In this document: piece after piece, positions 28,683-36,630 of the stretch
Layout of the letters: every line of letters starts with the position of its first letter
Numbering within the stretch: position 1 is the stretch's first letter
Origin: JAGRGG01 sp965217265
GTDB taxonomy: Bacteria; Pseudomonadota; Alphaproteobacteria; Geminicoccales; Geminicoccaceae
DNA: 64,000 nt
Assembly: GCA_965217265.1 (NCBI GenBank)
Contig: CBDCHP010000012.1
Coordinates: forward strand, 459,976-523,975
Direction: 5' to 3'
The notes under the pieces: model-generated
What the model was told of the DNA's origin: nothing
The model's input: only the letters and a program-made list of their open reading frames with translations
Databases searched by the model: none
Translations under genes and position numbers: made by a program

Positions 28683-29015
28683 GGGCGGGTGGGGTGATCG
28701 AGACCGCGCTCGCCCGGTGACGAACATCGAAGGCGTGCGACGACGGCGCCCATGAAATGCTCCGCATTTCATCCCTGGATCCCCGATCGAGTCGGGGATG
28801 ACAAGGTGGCCGGACTCTGGCCTTCCCGCTAGGCTGCTGTGAATCCGACGCTGGATGCGTTTTACGGATAATCATAAAAGCTACTTTCAGTCGAGATTTT
28901 GCCCTTCGCTGACACGAATTACACTTCGATTTGTATTTAGCCTCCTATTCTAGCCTCTTTGCAGCATTCAGAGAGAAGAACAATATATACCTAATAAATT
29001 AACTGTCCCTACTTT
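28683..29015. other. Gap after pqqE: host-like DNA, then a PAL-2 palindrome, then AT-rich DNA
   Basis: 28683-28771 has host composition and no gene. A single PAL-2 palindrome follows at 28772-28812. From about 28850 the composition switches abruptly to AT-rich, continuing into the next gene. The boundary therefore looks like the edge of an acquired segment. No terminator with a T-run for pqqE was found. 28820-29015 is without recognisable genes. Confidence 0.6.
28772..28812. repeat. PAL-2 single palindrome
   Basis: CCCTGGATCCCCGATCGAG followed by TCGGGGATGACAAGGTGGCC: an inner 8-bp inverted repeat (ATCCCCGA/TCGGGGAT) in the conserved PAL-2 frame. Related copies are at 21033-21138, 42389-42497, 55966-56113 and 57077-57222. 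Similar short palindromes are widespread in alphaproteobacterial genomes. It marks the left side of the AT-rich island at 28.85-30.2 kb. Confidence 0.8.
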
Positions 29016-30200
29016 TCATTCTAGCCCCTCGACAACATTTATGCCTCTACGTATTTCATTGTTTTGTTGTGCTTCAACATTATCCAAAAATTCATGAAAC
29101 GCTGGCCATGTTTTTGGCGAGAACACTTGAAATGGATACCGCTCATTAATTGTCATTTCTGGCTCTTTAAGCCATAAACTCATTTCGCTATCGATAAAGA
29201 CTGCGTCACAGTATGGCGCGAAGATTGAAATTGCATCAATATCATTGTATAATCCGGATAGCTTTTTCTTTGCTTTCTCTTCATTTGTGTAGCTGCCCGC
29301 ACGAACTTTTTTCCGCAGAATTGCAAACAACTGACACTTAATATCTAAAAATGGTGTTTGGCGGAAGTACTCCGAGCTAAAGTATTTTTCAACCTGTTCA
29401 AAGCGTTCATTAACATCTGTTGAGCGATCCATGCAAGACAACAAACTCTGGACGAAATCACCTTCTGCAGGACCATTTTTCCATCCTTGTATATCTCCAG
29501 ATAACATTTGCTGAGTTGCAACAAAAAATAAATGTAACAATAATTCGGCATAATGATTTGCTTCTTGGAGGCAATCTGAGCAAAAATTACTTTTCTCCTT
29601 GCGCCATTCGTCAAAAAAACTGACAAGTCGGGCTACGTCTTGTAGCTTTCTGTCACGCATATTGTCGTAATCATCGATTGCTGTATTTATATAGACACTC
29701 AAGTAGTCATCCCATTTATTCACATCAGATTCGAAAGCATCTGAGCGATATATACAAGATATTTTTGTACTATTCAGATAAGACAAAAATGAACGCTGAA
29801 GCTGCATTATCTTTATGCTGATTGCATCGTGAAACTGGTGCCCACGGGCAGTTCTCCTTATAAACTTCCATAGGGCTTTCTGATCGGGGTGGCGCCACAG
29901 ATGTGTTTCCAGCTCGTGTGTTGACGACCGAGGGCATACTAAGAGTTGGCGGCGAGCGAGATCATTAATTCGTTCTGCGGCTCGAACAAATTCGGGTATT
30001 TTGCGACGAAATGCGTGCGAAAGAAAGAATTGATCTAAATAGATGACAGTTTTTTGCAATTTCGGAAGCTGAAAATGAATACGATGACCACACGCGTTGC
30101 ACCCGCGCAGCAAAACATCATTACTGATATGAACGTTTCCATATTCACCTGTAGTTTCGCAACGAGGACAAGGAAACGTTAAAACCCGTGTAATCAGCAT
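29016..30200 (-). CDS. AT-rich zinc-ribbon and PIN-like domain protein, function unknown
   Basis: 394 residues from the ATG at 30200 (AAGGGACC upstream). The N-terminus is a zinc ribbon: Cys11-Cys14 (PCPRCE) and Cys34-Cys37 (RGCNACGHR). Next comes a PIN-nuclease-like start KTVIYLDQFFLSHAF (Asp56), then STHELETHLW with acidic residues in the usual second position. Near the C-terminus NDIDAISIFAPYC and CDAVFIDSEMS supply further Asp residues in the order expected of a PIN active site. A helical insert with another Cys pair (NFCSDCLQE) lies between. Codon use is low-GC and foreign. PIN nucleases cut RNA; with a zinc ribbon this could be an RNA-targeting or defence protein. The PIN assignment is inferred from motif order, not proven. 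Confidence 0.62.
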   Translation of the reverse strand: MLITRVLTFPCPRCETTGEYGNVHISNDVLLRGCNACGHRIHFQLPKLQKTVIYLDQFFLSHAFRRKIPEFVRAAERINDLARRQLLVCPRSSTHELETHLWRHPDQKALWKFIRRTARGHQFHDAISIKIMQLQRSFLSYLNSTKISCIYRSDAFESDVNKWDDYLSVYINTAIDDYDNMRDRKLQDVARLVSFFDEWRKEKSNFCSDCLQEANHYAELLLHLFFVATQQMLSGDIQGWKNGPAEGDFVQSLLSCMDRSTDVNERFEQVEKYFSSEYFRQTPFLDIKCQLFAILRKKVRAGSYTNEEKAKKKLSGLYNDIDAISIFAPYCDAVFIDSEMSLWLKEPEMTINERYPFQVFSPKTWPAFHEFLDNVEAQQNNEIRRGINVVEGLE

Positions 30201-30237
30201 TATGAGTTTTGGTCCCTTCAAATTAGAGCAACCTTCT

Positions 30238-30789
30238 CTACCCACACCCCTCCCCAGCATCCCCGAACATCGCGTGGCACACCCGGTCGCCCGCCTCGAT
30301 CCCGTGCACCGCCGACGCCCCGCCGTTGAGTTCCAGCACCGCCCGGACCGGCGCGTCGGGGCCGATCGCGGTCAGGTCGTGCGGCACGGTGTTGGCGGCG
30401 ATCTCGACCACCTTGCCCGCATCGTCGATGAACAGCATGTCGAGCGGGATCAGCGTGTTCTTCATCCACATCGAGACGCGGCGCGGGCGCTCGAAGTCGA
30501 ACAACATGCCGGCGTCGGCGGCGAGCGTCTCGCGGTACATCAAGCCCCGCGCGCGCTCGGCGCCGGTGTCGGCCACCTCGACCTCGAACACGCGCGGGCC
30601 GGCGTCGGTCAATATCGTCAAGGGTTCGCGCACGTCCCCCTCCTGTGCGGCGGCGGGGGCGATGAACGCGCACGCGAGGGCGAACGCGATGGCGGCGAGG
30701 TTGTGGCGCCGGGCGCGAGCGGCTAGTGAGGGAGAGGCCCCACACCGAAGGGTCCGGGAGACGCCCCCATGATCGACCTCGACCGGCAC
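30238..30789 (-). CDS. DUF192 family exported protein
   Basis: Small secreted protein. The core is clear: FEVEVADTGAERARGLMYRE, MLFDFERPRRVSMWMKNTLI and LDMLFIDDAGKVVEI are DUF192 landmarks, preceded by a signal sequence (LAAIAFALACAFIAPAAAQ). The start is uncertain: the only credible in-frame codon is a GTG at 30789, which overlaps the first 21 bp of apt on the other strand and leaves a long positively charged stretch before the signal helix. Host-like codon use. Function of DUF192 is unknown; it is often a single-gene unit in alphaproteobacteria. Confidence 0.82.
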   Translation of the reverse strand: MPVEVDHGGVSRTLRCGASPSLAARARRHNLAAIAFALACAFIAPAAAQEGDVREPLTILTDAGPRVFEVEVADTGAERARGLMYRETLAADAGMLFDFERPRRVSMWMKNTLIPLDMLFIDDAGKVVEIAANTVPHDLTAIGPDAPVRAVLELNGGASAVHGIEAGDRVCHAMFGDAGEGCG

Positions 30790-31287
30790 ATCCGGCGCGT
30801 TGCCGATTTTCCCAAGCCCGGCATCCTGTTCTACGACGTCTCGCCGCTCCTGGCCGACGCGGACCTCTGGCGGGCGACGGTCGAGCAGATGGCCGAGCGC
30901 GTCTCGGCCTTCAAGCCCGACCGGCTGGCGGCGATCGAGTCGCGCGGCTTTCTCTTCGCCGCCCCCCTGGCGCTGCGCCTGGGCCTCGGCTTTGCCATGA
31001 TCCGCAAAGTCGGCAAGCTGCCCGGCGCCGTGGTCGGCCACGCCTACGACCTCGAATACGGCTCGGACACGCTCCAGGTCGGCGAGGACGCGATCGCACC
31101 CGGCGAGCGCGTCGTCCTGATCGACGACCTGATCGCGACCGGCGGCACGGCCGAGGCCTCGGTCACCTTGTTGCGCAAGGTCGGCGCCGATCCGGTCGCG
31201 GCCGTGGTCCTGATCGAACTCGCCGCACTCGGCGGGATGGCGCGGCTCGGCATCCCGGGCGAGAGCGTCCTGCGCTACGGCGGCTGA
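30769..31287 (+). CDS. apt: Adenine phosphoribosyltransferase
   Basis: 172-residue purine salvage enzyme: adenine plus PRPP gives AMP. Begins MIDLDRHIRRVADFPKPGILFYDVSPLL, typical of bacterial Apt. The PRPP-binding signature is VVLIDDLIATGGTAEAS. Length is normal. ATG 30769 follows GGGAGACGCCCCC. Monocistronic; the promoter must overlap the DUF192 gene start region. Confidence 0.96.
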   Translation: MIDLDRHIRRVADFPKPGILFYDVSPLLADADLWRATVEQMAERVSAFKPDRLAAIESRGFLFAAPLALRLGLGFAMIRKVGKLPGAVVGHAYDLEYGSDTLQVGEDAIAPGERVVLIDDLIATGGTAEASVTLLRKVGADPVAAVVLIELAALGGMARLGIPGESVLRYGG

Positions 31288-31322
31288 GGGGGCGGCTGAG
31301 ACGGTGGCCGGGGCAATGTCGC

Positions 31323-32081
31323 TCACGGGATGAACTGCTCCTTCAAGATGCGCTCTTCGAGGTTGTGGTCGGCGTCGAACAGGAGCGTGAAGCTGACCGA
31401 GCGGTCCTCCTCCACCTCGACGCGGACCACGTCGCGGACCTCGGTGTGGTCGGCGACGGCACTCACCGGCCGTTTCTTGGGCTGGCGCACATCGATCGTG
31501 AAGCGGCTGGCGTGCGGCAGGAGGGCGCCCCGCCAGCGGCGCGGGCGAAAGGCGCTGATCGGCGTGAGCGCCAGGATGCCCGCGCCCAAGGGGATGATCG
31601 GGCCGTGCGCCGAGAGGTTGTAGGCGGTCGAGCCGGCCGGCGTCGCGATCAACACCCCGTCGCAGGCCAATTCCGGCATCCGGCAGACCCCGTCGATCGC
31701 GATGCTCAAAGAGGCCGCTTGGCGCGTCTGGCGGAAGATCGAGACCTCGTTGATCGCGAGCGCGTGGCTGACGTCGCCGTTGCCGCGCGTGGCGCGCATT
31801 CTGAGCGGGTGGAGGTGGACCGTCTGCGCCGCCTCGATGCGCTCGATCACGCCGTCGGGGCGATAGTCGTTGAGAAGAAAGCCGATCGTCCCCAAGTTCA
31901 TGCCGTAGATGGGACGCCCGCCCTTGAGATAGGCGTGCAGCGTCTCCAGCATGAAGCCGTCGCCGCCCAAGGGCACGATGGCGTCGGCGTCCTCGGGCGG
32001 CACCGCGCCGTAGCGGCGGGCCAGCGCCACGCGCGCCTCGTGCGCCTCGACCGTGTCGGCGGCGAGAAAGGCGAGCTTCAT
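31323..32081 (-). CDS. nadK: NAD kinase
   Basis: 252 residues; phosphorylates NAD to NADP with ATP or polyphosphate. The glycine-rich catalytic motif is PLGGDGFMLETLH, followed by GMNLGTIGFLLN and the substrate loop TPAGSTAYNLSAHGPI. Length is in the short alphaproteobacterial class. It converges on apt (35 bp between stops), and diverges from moaA with a 101-bp gap. Confidence 0.95.
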   Translation of the reverse strand: MKLAFLAADTVEAHEARVALARRYGAVPPEDADAIVPLGGDGFMLETLHAYLKGGRPIYGMNLGTIGFLLNDYRPDGVIERIEAAQTVHLHPLRMRATRGNGDVSHALAINEVSIFRQTRQAASLSIAIDGVCRMPELACDGVLIATPAGSTAYNLSAHGPIIPLGAGILALTPISAFRPRRWRGALLPHASRFTIDVRQPKKRPVSAVADHTEVRDVVRVEVEEDRSVSFTLLFDADHNLEERILKEQFIP

Positions 32082-32182
32082 GCGTCGATCCAGTTCCGGG
32101 TGCTGGGCTTGGCGATCGTCCGTCGGTCGGCTAGGCTAGGCGACGGTGGCAGTTTGGCGAAGTCGTGGGAGGAAGGGAAGGC

Positions 32183-33175
32183 ATGTTGATCGATCCGTTC
32201 GGGCGGGAAATCTCTTACGTGCGGATCTCCGTGACCGACCGCTGCGACCTGCGCTGCGTCTACTGCATGGCCGAGAACATGACCTTCTTGCCGAAGAAGG
32301 ACCTGCTGACGCTGGAGGAACTGCACCGCCTGTCCTCGACGCTCACGGCCATGGGCGTGCGCAAGATCCGCCTCACCGGCGGCGAGCCCCTGGTGCGGCG
32401 CAACATCATGTGGCTGATCGAGCAGTTGGGCGCCGACGTCGCCGCCGGCCGGCTCGACGAGGTGACGGTGACGACGAACGGCACCCAACTCACCCGCCTG
32501 GCCAAACCCCTGGCCGAGGCCGGCGTCAAGCGCATCAACGTCTCGCTCGACACGCTGGACCGCGACAAGTTCGCCGCCATCACCCGCTGGGGCAAGCTCG
32601 ACCCGGTCCTGGACGGCATCGCCGCCGCGCGGGAGGCGGGCTTGCACGTCAAGCTGAACGCGGTCGCCTTGAAGGGCGTCAACGAGGACGAGATCGAGCC
32701 CATGCTGGCCTGGTGCGGCGCCGAGGGCTTCGATCTGACCTTGATCGAGACCATGCCGCTCGGCGACATCGACGGCGACCGCACCGACCAGTACCTGCCG
32801 CTCTCGACCGTGCGGGCACGCCTCGCCAAGAACTGGACGCTCACCGACCTGCCCGACAGCACCGGCGGCCCCGCCCGCTACGTCCGGGTCGAGGAGACCG
32901 GCGGACGCTTGGGCTTCATCACGCCGATGACGCACAACTTTTGCGAATCGTGCAACCGCGTGCGCGTCACCTGCACCGGCACGATGTACATGTGCCTGGG
33001 CCAGGAAGACGCAATCGACCTGCGCGGCCCCTTGCGCGCCTCCGAGGGCAACGCGCCCCTGGAGACCGCGATCCGGGACGGCATCGCCAAGAAGCCCAAG
33101 GGCCACGACTTCATCATCGACCGCCGCCGCAAGAAACCGGCCGTCAAGCGGCACATGAGCGTGACGGGGGGTTGA
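32183..33175 (+). CDS. moaA: GTP 3',8-cyclase, molybdenum cofactor biosynthesis protein A
   Basis: 330 residues. The radical SAM cluster is TDRCDLRCVYCM, with TGGEPLVRR for SAM. The second cluster is bound in FCESCNRVRVTCTGTMYMC near residue 255. It rearranges GTP to 3',8-cyclo-GTP, the first step of molybdopterin synthesis. ATG 32183 is chosen because GGAGGAAGGGAAGG lies just upstream. The C-terminus ends in Gly-Gly (VTGG), as needed for activity in many MoaA proteins. The stop is fused to PAL-1 copy E. Confidence 0.96.
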   Translation: MLIDPFGREISYVRISVTDRCDLRCVYCMAENMTFLPKKDLLTLEELHRLSSTLTAMGVRKIRLTGGEPLVRRNIMWLIEQLGADVAAGRLDEVTVTTNGTQLTRLAKPLAEAGVKRINVSLDTLDRDKFAAITRWGKLDPVLDGIAAAREAGLHVKLNAVALKGVNEDEIEPMLAWCGAEGFDLTLIETMPLGDIDGDRTDQYLPLSTVRARLAKNWTLTDLPDSTGGPARYVRVEETGGRLGFITPMTHNFCESCNRVRVTCTGTMYMCLGQEDAIDLRGPLRASEGNAPLETAIRDGIAKKPKGHDFIIDRRRKKPAVKRHMSVTGG

Positions 33176-33321
33176 ACGCTTCGCGTCGGCTGCGCCGGGC
33201 TTTCCTTTTTCTCTTTTTTGCTACTTATCCCCGGACTTGGCCCCAATGCTCAGGCTAGCCCCGGCCAAAGTTGCAAAAACAAAAGAAAAAAGGCCGCGCG
33301 CCTAGCGCACGCGCAGCGTTC
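33174..33321. repeat. PAL-1 copy E: full 148-bp element between convergent moaA and the OmpA-like gene
   Basis: The left tip GAACGC shares two bases with the moaA TGA (TGAACGC). The right tip GCGTTC ends 2 nt before the minus-strand TAG. Arms: CTTCGCGTCGGCTGCGCCGG then C/T-rich on the left, A-rich then CCGCGCGCC on the right. The left-arm stem is GGC/GCC rather than the GCGCGT form of other copies, suggesting compensatory divergence. Fits a two-way terminator. Confidence 0.87.
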
Positions 33322-33323
33322 TC

Positions 33324-34178
33324 CTACTCGGCGAACTCGATCTCGACCCGGCGGTTTTGCGGTTCGCGCACGCCGTCGCCGGTTGCAATTCGCGGCTGGG
33401 TCTCGCCGTACCACATGATGTCGAGCGCGTCCTGACCGACGCCCTTGTCCTCCAGGGCGGCCGCGACGGTGCGGGCGCGGCGCTCGGAGAGCGCGAGGTT
33501 GTAGGCGTCGGGGCCGGAAGTGTCGGCGTGGCCGGCGAGCACGATCTTGCTCGCCTCGCCGTCGCGGAAGTCTTGCGCCACGTCGTCGAGCACGGCGTTG
33601 GCGACGGGGGTGATGACCGACTGGTCGAAGGCGAAGAAGACGATGTAGACGTTGTCGAGGTTGGTGGTGAGCGCGTCTTCCGCCGCCGCGATCGAGCGCT
33701 CGAACAGGGCCTTGCACGAGGCGGCACCCTCCTGGTCGCCGTCGTCGGTCTCCTCCATCCAGCAATCGTAGGCGACTTGTGCTTGCGAGGCTTCGAGCGG
33801 CGCCTTGCGCCGCGCCGTGGCGTCGAGGGCCGAGGTCAGGCGCGCCCGCGCGGCGGCGAACTCCTCGCCCTCGGCCTCGAAGGCGTAGAGGCCCGGCATG
33901 TCGGGCTGGACGTTGAGGCCGCGGGCCGAATCGACCGCCTTGCGCACGAAGTGGTCCTTCGAGCCGTCGCCGCCTGCGTCGGCCCGGTCGACGAGGTCGA
34001 GGTAGCCCGCGCGCAGGCCCCGGACGAAGGCCGGTCCCTGCGGCGCCATCTCGCGTACGGCGTCCAGATCCCACTTGTAGAGGTCGAAATCGTCGAGCGG
34101 TGCTGGGTCGATGGTGCCGCAGGCGGTGAGCAGGAGCCCGAGCGCCGCGACGGCGGGCAGGTTGGCACGTCGTATCAT
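33324..34178 (-). CDS. OmpA-family outer-membrane lipoprotein
   Basis: 284 residues. A lipoprotein signal ends LLLTACG (lipobox Cys20). The middle (25-175) is helical with several Cys and no known family. The C-terminal OmpA-like peptidoglycan-binding domain (about 178-284) shows FFAFDQSVITP, LAGHADTSGPDAYNLALSERRA and REPQNRRVEIEF. It would tether the outer membrane to the cell wall. ATG 34178 follows GGGACGAGCATC. It lies alone between PAL-1 copy E and the receiver-HPt gene. Confidence 0.88.
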   Translation of the reverse strand: MIRRANLPAVAALGLLLTACGTIDPAPLDDFDLYKWDLDAVREMAPQGPAFVRGLRAGYLDLVDRADAGGDGSKDHFVRKAVDSARGLNVQPDMPGLYAFEAEGEEFAAARARLTSALDATARRKAPLEASQAQVAYDCWMEETDDGDQEGAASCKALFERSIAAAEDALTTNLDNVYIVFFAFDQSVITPVANAVLDDVAQDFRDGEASKIVLAGHADTSGPDAYNLALSERRARTVAAALEDKGVGQDALDIMWYGETQPRIATGDGVREPQNRRVEIEFAE

Positions 34179-34356
34179 GATGCTCGTCCCTTCGACCCCG
34201 GGCGGCCGCGCCCCGGTCGGGGGTCGGGCTCTTATGAAGAATTGACCCCGATAAAGGACGAATCGGTCGATCCGATCAAGCGGCAATCCCGCTGCCCGCG
34301 ATTTCACCCGAACTTGTGTTGCCCGGTTCCAACGACGTCGAGGTGGAAAATCCGCC

Positions 34357-35151
34357 TCACGCCCCCGTCTCGGCCAAGGGCGGCAGCGCCTCCGGGCGGT
34401 GTTCGCCGAGGTAGCGGCACGACTGCTGCAAGGCCGTCTCCAGGCCCTCCAGCAGCGCGTTCGAGGGTGCGGCGTGCTCCGCCTGCTCGGCCAAGGCCGC
34501 CACCGCGCCCGCCCCCACCCCGCGGCTGGAGCCCTTGAGCGCGTGCGCGGCGCGCCCCCAGGCGGCCGGCGCGTCGAGGCTGTGGCGCAGATCGCGCAGG
34601 TAGCCCTCGGCCGTGGTGAGGTAGAGGGCCAGCAACTCGCGTTCGAGTTGGGTGTCGCCGTCGCTGACGTCGGACAGGTAGGCGAGATCGACGGGTGTCG
34701 ACATGGGGTCTCCGGGCTTGGGGGGGGCATTGCCGGCCGGGGCGAGGCGGATCAGGCCCCAGATCGCGCTCAACAGGCGCGACACCGAGATCGGCTTTTG
34801 GATGTAGGCCTGCGCCCCCGCCCGCCGGCAGTCGCGGCGCGCGGCCTCCCGGTCGCGGGCGTCGCCGAACACGATGACCGGCAGGTGGCGCGCGGCCCCG
34901 CGCCGGCGGCGCAGGTCTTGGACGAAGTCGATCCCGCCGCGATCGGCGAGGTGCAGGGCGACGAGGACGACGTCGGCCCGCTCGTGCGCGAGCGCGGCGA
35001 ACGCCTCGATCGCGTCGGCGACGCAGACGACGCCGTAGCCCAGACGGGTGAGGACGGCGCGCATCAGCCCGTCGCAAAGCGCGGCGTCGCCGACGATCAG
35101 GACGTCGCACAAGCCGGGATGTGCGCAGGACGATGGCGGCTGGTCGATCAT
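34357..35151 (-). CDS. Receiver-like domain lacking its phosphorylation Asp, fused to a histidine phosphotransfer (HPt) domain
   Basis: 264 residues. Residues 13-135 have the receiver fold (CDVLIVGDAALC, LPVIVFGDARD, YIQKPIS with Lys119), but the phospho-acceptor Asp is replaced by Ala65 (VVLVALHLADRGG) and one of the two pocket acids by Gly21. After a Pro-rich linker, residues 150-264 form an HPt domain with the phosphorylatable His203 in AAHALKGSSRGVG. It would act in a phosphorelay as a phosphotransfer protein whose receiver part is only a binding or dimerisation module. No kinase gene is adjacent. The partner could be the hybrid kinase at 1-2182 or another elsewhere. ATG 35151. Confidence 0.8.
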   Translation of the reverse strand: MIDQPPSSCAHPGLCDVLIVGDAALCDGLMRAVLTRLGYGVVCVADAIEAFAALAHERADVVLVALHLADRGGIDFVQDLRRRRGAARHLPVIVFGDARDREAARRDCRRAGAQAYIQKPISVSRLLSAIWGLIRLAPAGNAPPKPGDPMSTPVDLAYLSDVSDGDTQLERELLALYLTTAEGYLRDLRHSLDAPAAWGRAAHALKGSSRGVGAGAVAALAEQAEHAAPSNALLEGLETALQQSCRYLGEHRPEALPPLAETGA

Positions 35152-35231
35152 TACGGCCCAAAAATGCTCGGTTTTGTGATAGTGAATGCCATTCGTGCGC
35201 TAAAACTGCAACGCTAATTTCGCTTATAAGT

Positions 35232-36137
35232 TTAGTTAGCCCCGCCGCGGTAGGCGGCGAGGCGGGCGGCCAGGCGGGCGTTGTCGAGGACCAGCCGCTC
35301 GTTGAGCAGCACGGTCCGCCCCCGGCTGTGCTCGGCCAAGTGCTTGAGCAGGAAGGGCGTGAGCGCGCTTCCCACGACCCCCGCCCGCTCGGCGGCGGCG
35401 AACGCGGCTTGCAGCAGGTCCTGGAAGACCGGGTTCGGCAGCGCGAGGTCCGCCGGCGGCGGGTTGGCGACGACGATCCCGGCGGGCCAGCCCAGCTCCT
35501 CTTGCGCTTGCAAGAGCCGCCGGCCGGCGGCGACGTCGGGCAGCGACGGCACGCCGAGCGCCGTCTCGCGGACGTAGAACCCCGGCAACCGGTCGGTCTT
35601 GAAGCCGACGACGAGCACGCCGCGCGTCTCCAGCGCCTCCATCGTGCGCGGCAGGTCGAGGATCGCCTTCGCCCCGGCGCAGACGACGGCGCAGGGCGTG
35701 GTCGCCAGCGCGTCGAGGTCGGCCGAGACGTCGAGGCTCCGCTCGCCGCCGGGATGGACGCCGCCGATGCCGCCGGTCGCCATGACCCGGATGCCGACCG
35801 TGGCGGCGAGGCGGATCGTGGCGGCGACCGTGGTCGCGGCCGAGAGGTTCAAGGCCGCCGCCAGCGCCAGTTCGCGCGTCGAGGCCTTGACGATGCCCTC
35901 GCCCTCGCCGAAGCGGCGGAGATCGGCCGTGGTGAGGCCGACGCGGGCGATCCCGTCGAGCACGCCGATCGTGGCGGGTACGGCACCCTCGGCCCGGATC
36001 GCTTCTTCGACCTCTGCGCCCAAGCGCACATTGCGGGGATAGGGCAAGCCGTGCGAGATCAAGGTGGTTTCCAGCGCGACGACGCGGGCGCGGCCGGCAA
36101 GCTCTTGTTGCACCTCGTCGGCGACGACGATCGTCAT
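35232..36137 (-). CDS. psuG: Pseudouridine-5'-phosphate glycosidase
   Basis: 301 residues; splits pseudouridine 5'-phosphate into uracil and ribose 5-phosphate. Strong family landmarks: VALETTLISHGLPYPRN, PATIGVLDG, ATGGIGGVHPGGE (metal and phosphate contacts), GFKTDRLPGFYVRE and VVANPPP. The usual partner, pseudouridine kinase PsuK, is not next to it, so the kinase would be elsewhere. Divergent from the TerB-like gene with 44 bp between starts. Confidence 0.94.
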   Translation of the reverse strand: MTIVVADEVQQELAGRARVVALETTLISHGLPYPRNVRLGAEVEEAIRAEGAVPATIGVLDGIARVGLTTADLRRFGEGEGIVKASTRELALAAALNLSAATTVAATIRLAATVGIRVMATGGIGGVHPGGERSLDVSADLDALATTPCAVVCAGAKAILDLPRTMEALETRGVLVVGFKTDRLPGFYVRETALGVPSLPDVAAGRRLLQAQEELGWPAGIVVANPPPADLALPNPVFQDLLQAAFAAAERAGVVGSALTPFLLKHLAEHSRGRTVLLNERLVLDNARLAARLAAYRGGAN

Positions 36138-36181
36138 GCCTCGACCACCAGCGTCAACCCCTCGATGACGGAACGATTTTC

Positions 36182-36622
36182 ATGCCCAACACCCCCCTCG
36201 ATCCGCGCGCCGACGGCCCGCTCGACCACCACGCGGCGCTGATCTACACCATGGTCCTGGCCTCGGCCGCCGAGGGGCATTCCAGCAACGCCGAACTGGA
36301 GGTCATGTCCCGCATCGTGCATTACCTGCCGATCTTCCGCCAGTTCGACAAGGGCCGCATCGTCGGCCTCGGCCAGAGCTGCGGCGACCTCCTGCGCGAG
36401 GAGGACGGCCTCGACGTCGCGATCGAGATGATCCGGGCCTCCCTGCCGCCGCGCTTGTGCGAGACCGCCTACGCGCTCGCCTGCGACATCGTCGCCGCCG
36501 ACGGCCGCGCCGACCAGCAGGAACTGCGCTTGCTGGAGATGCTGCGCTACGGGCTTGAGATCGACCGGCTGATCGCGGCCGGGATCGAGCGGGGTGCGCG
36601 CGCGCGTCACCAGACCGCTTGA
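36182..36622 (+). CDS. TerB-like protein
   Basis: 146-residue all-helical protein of the TerB (tellurite resistance B-like) superfamily: HAALIYTMVLASAAEGHSS, then ELEVMSRIVHYLP and a second acidic repeat ACDIVAADGRADQQELRLLEML, each resembling a metal-binding helix-loop. Single-domain TerB proteins are common in alphaproteobacteria without other ter genes; the role is unknown, possibly metal or stress sensing. It immediately precedes the NAD(P)HX repair gene, 8 bp before its GTG, so the two are co-transcribed. Confidence 0.8.
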   Translation: MPNTPLDPRADGPLDHHAALIYTMVLASAAEGHSSNAELEVMSRIVHYLPIFRQFDKGRIVGLGQSCGDLLREEDGLDVAIEMIRASLPPRLCETAYALACDIVAADGRADQQELRLLEMLRYGLEIDRLIAAGIERGARARHQTA

Positions 36623-36630
36623 GGGATCCC

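Noticed and set aside
28606..28875. Short proteins containing PCHPRLDRGSRD-like strings
   Set aside because: These are translations of PAL-2 palindromes, not genes; the same string recurs at every copy.
31300..32180. tRNA or small RNA genes in intergenic gaps around nadK
   Set aside because: No cloverleaf or conserved T-loop pattern was found; gaps are short and promoter-like.
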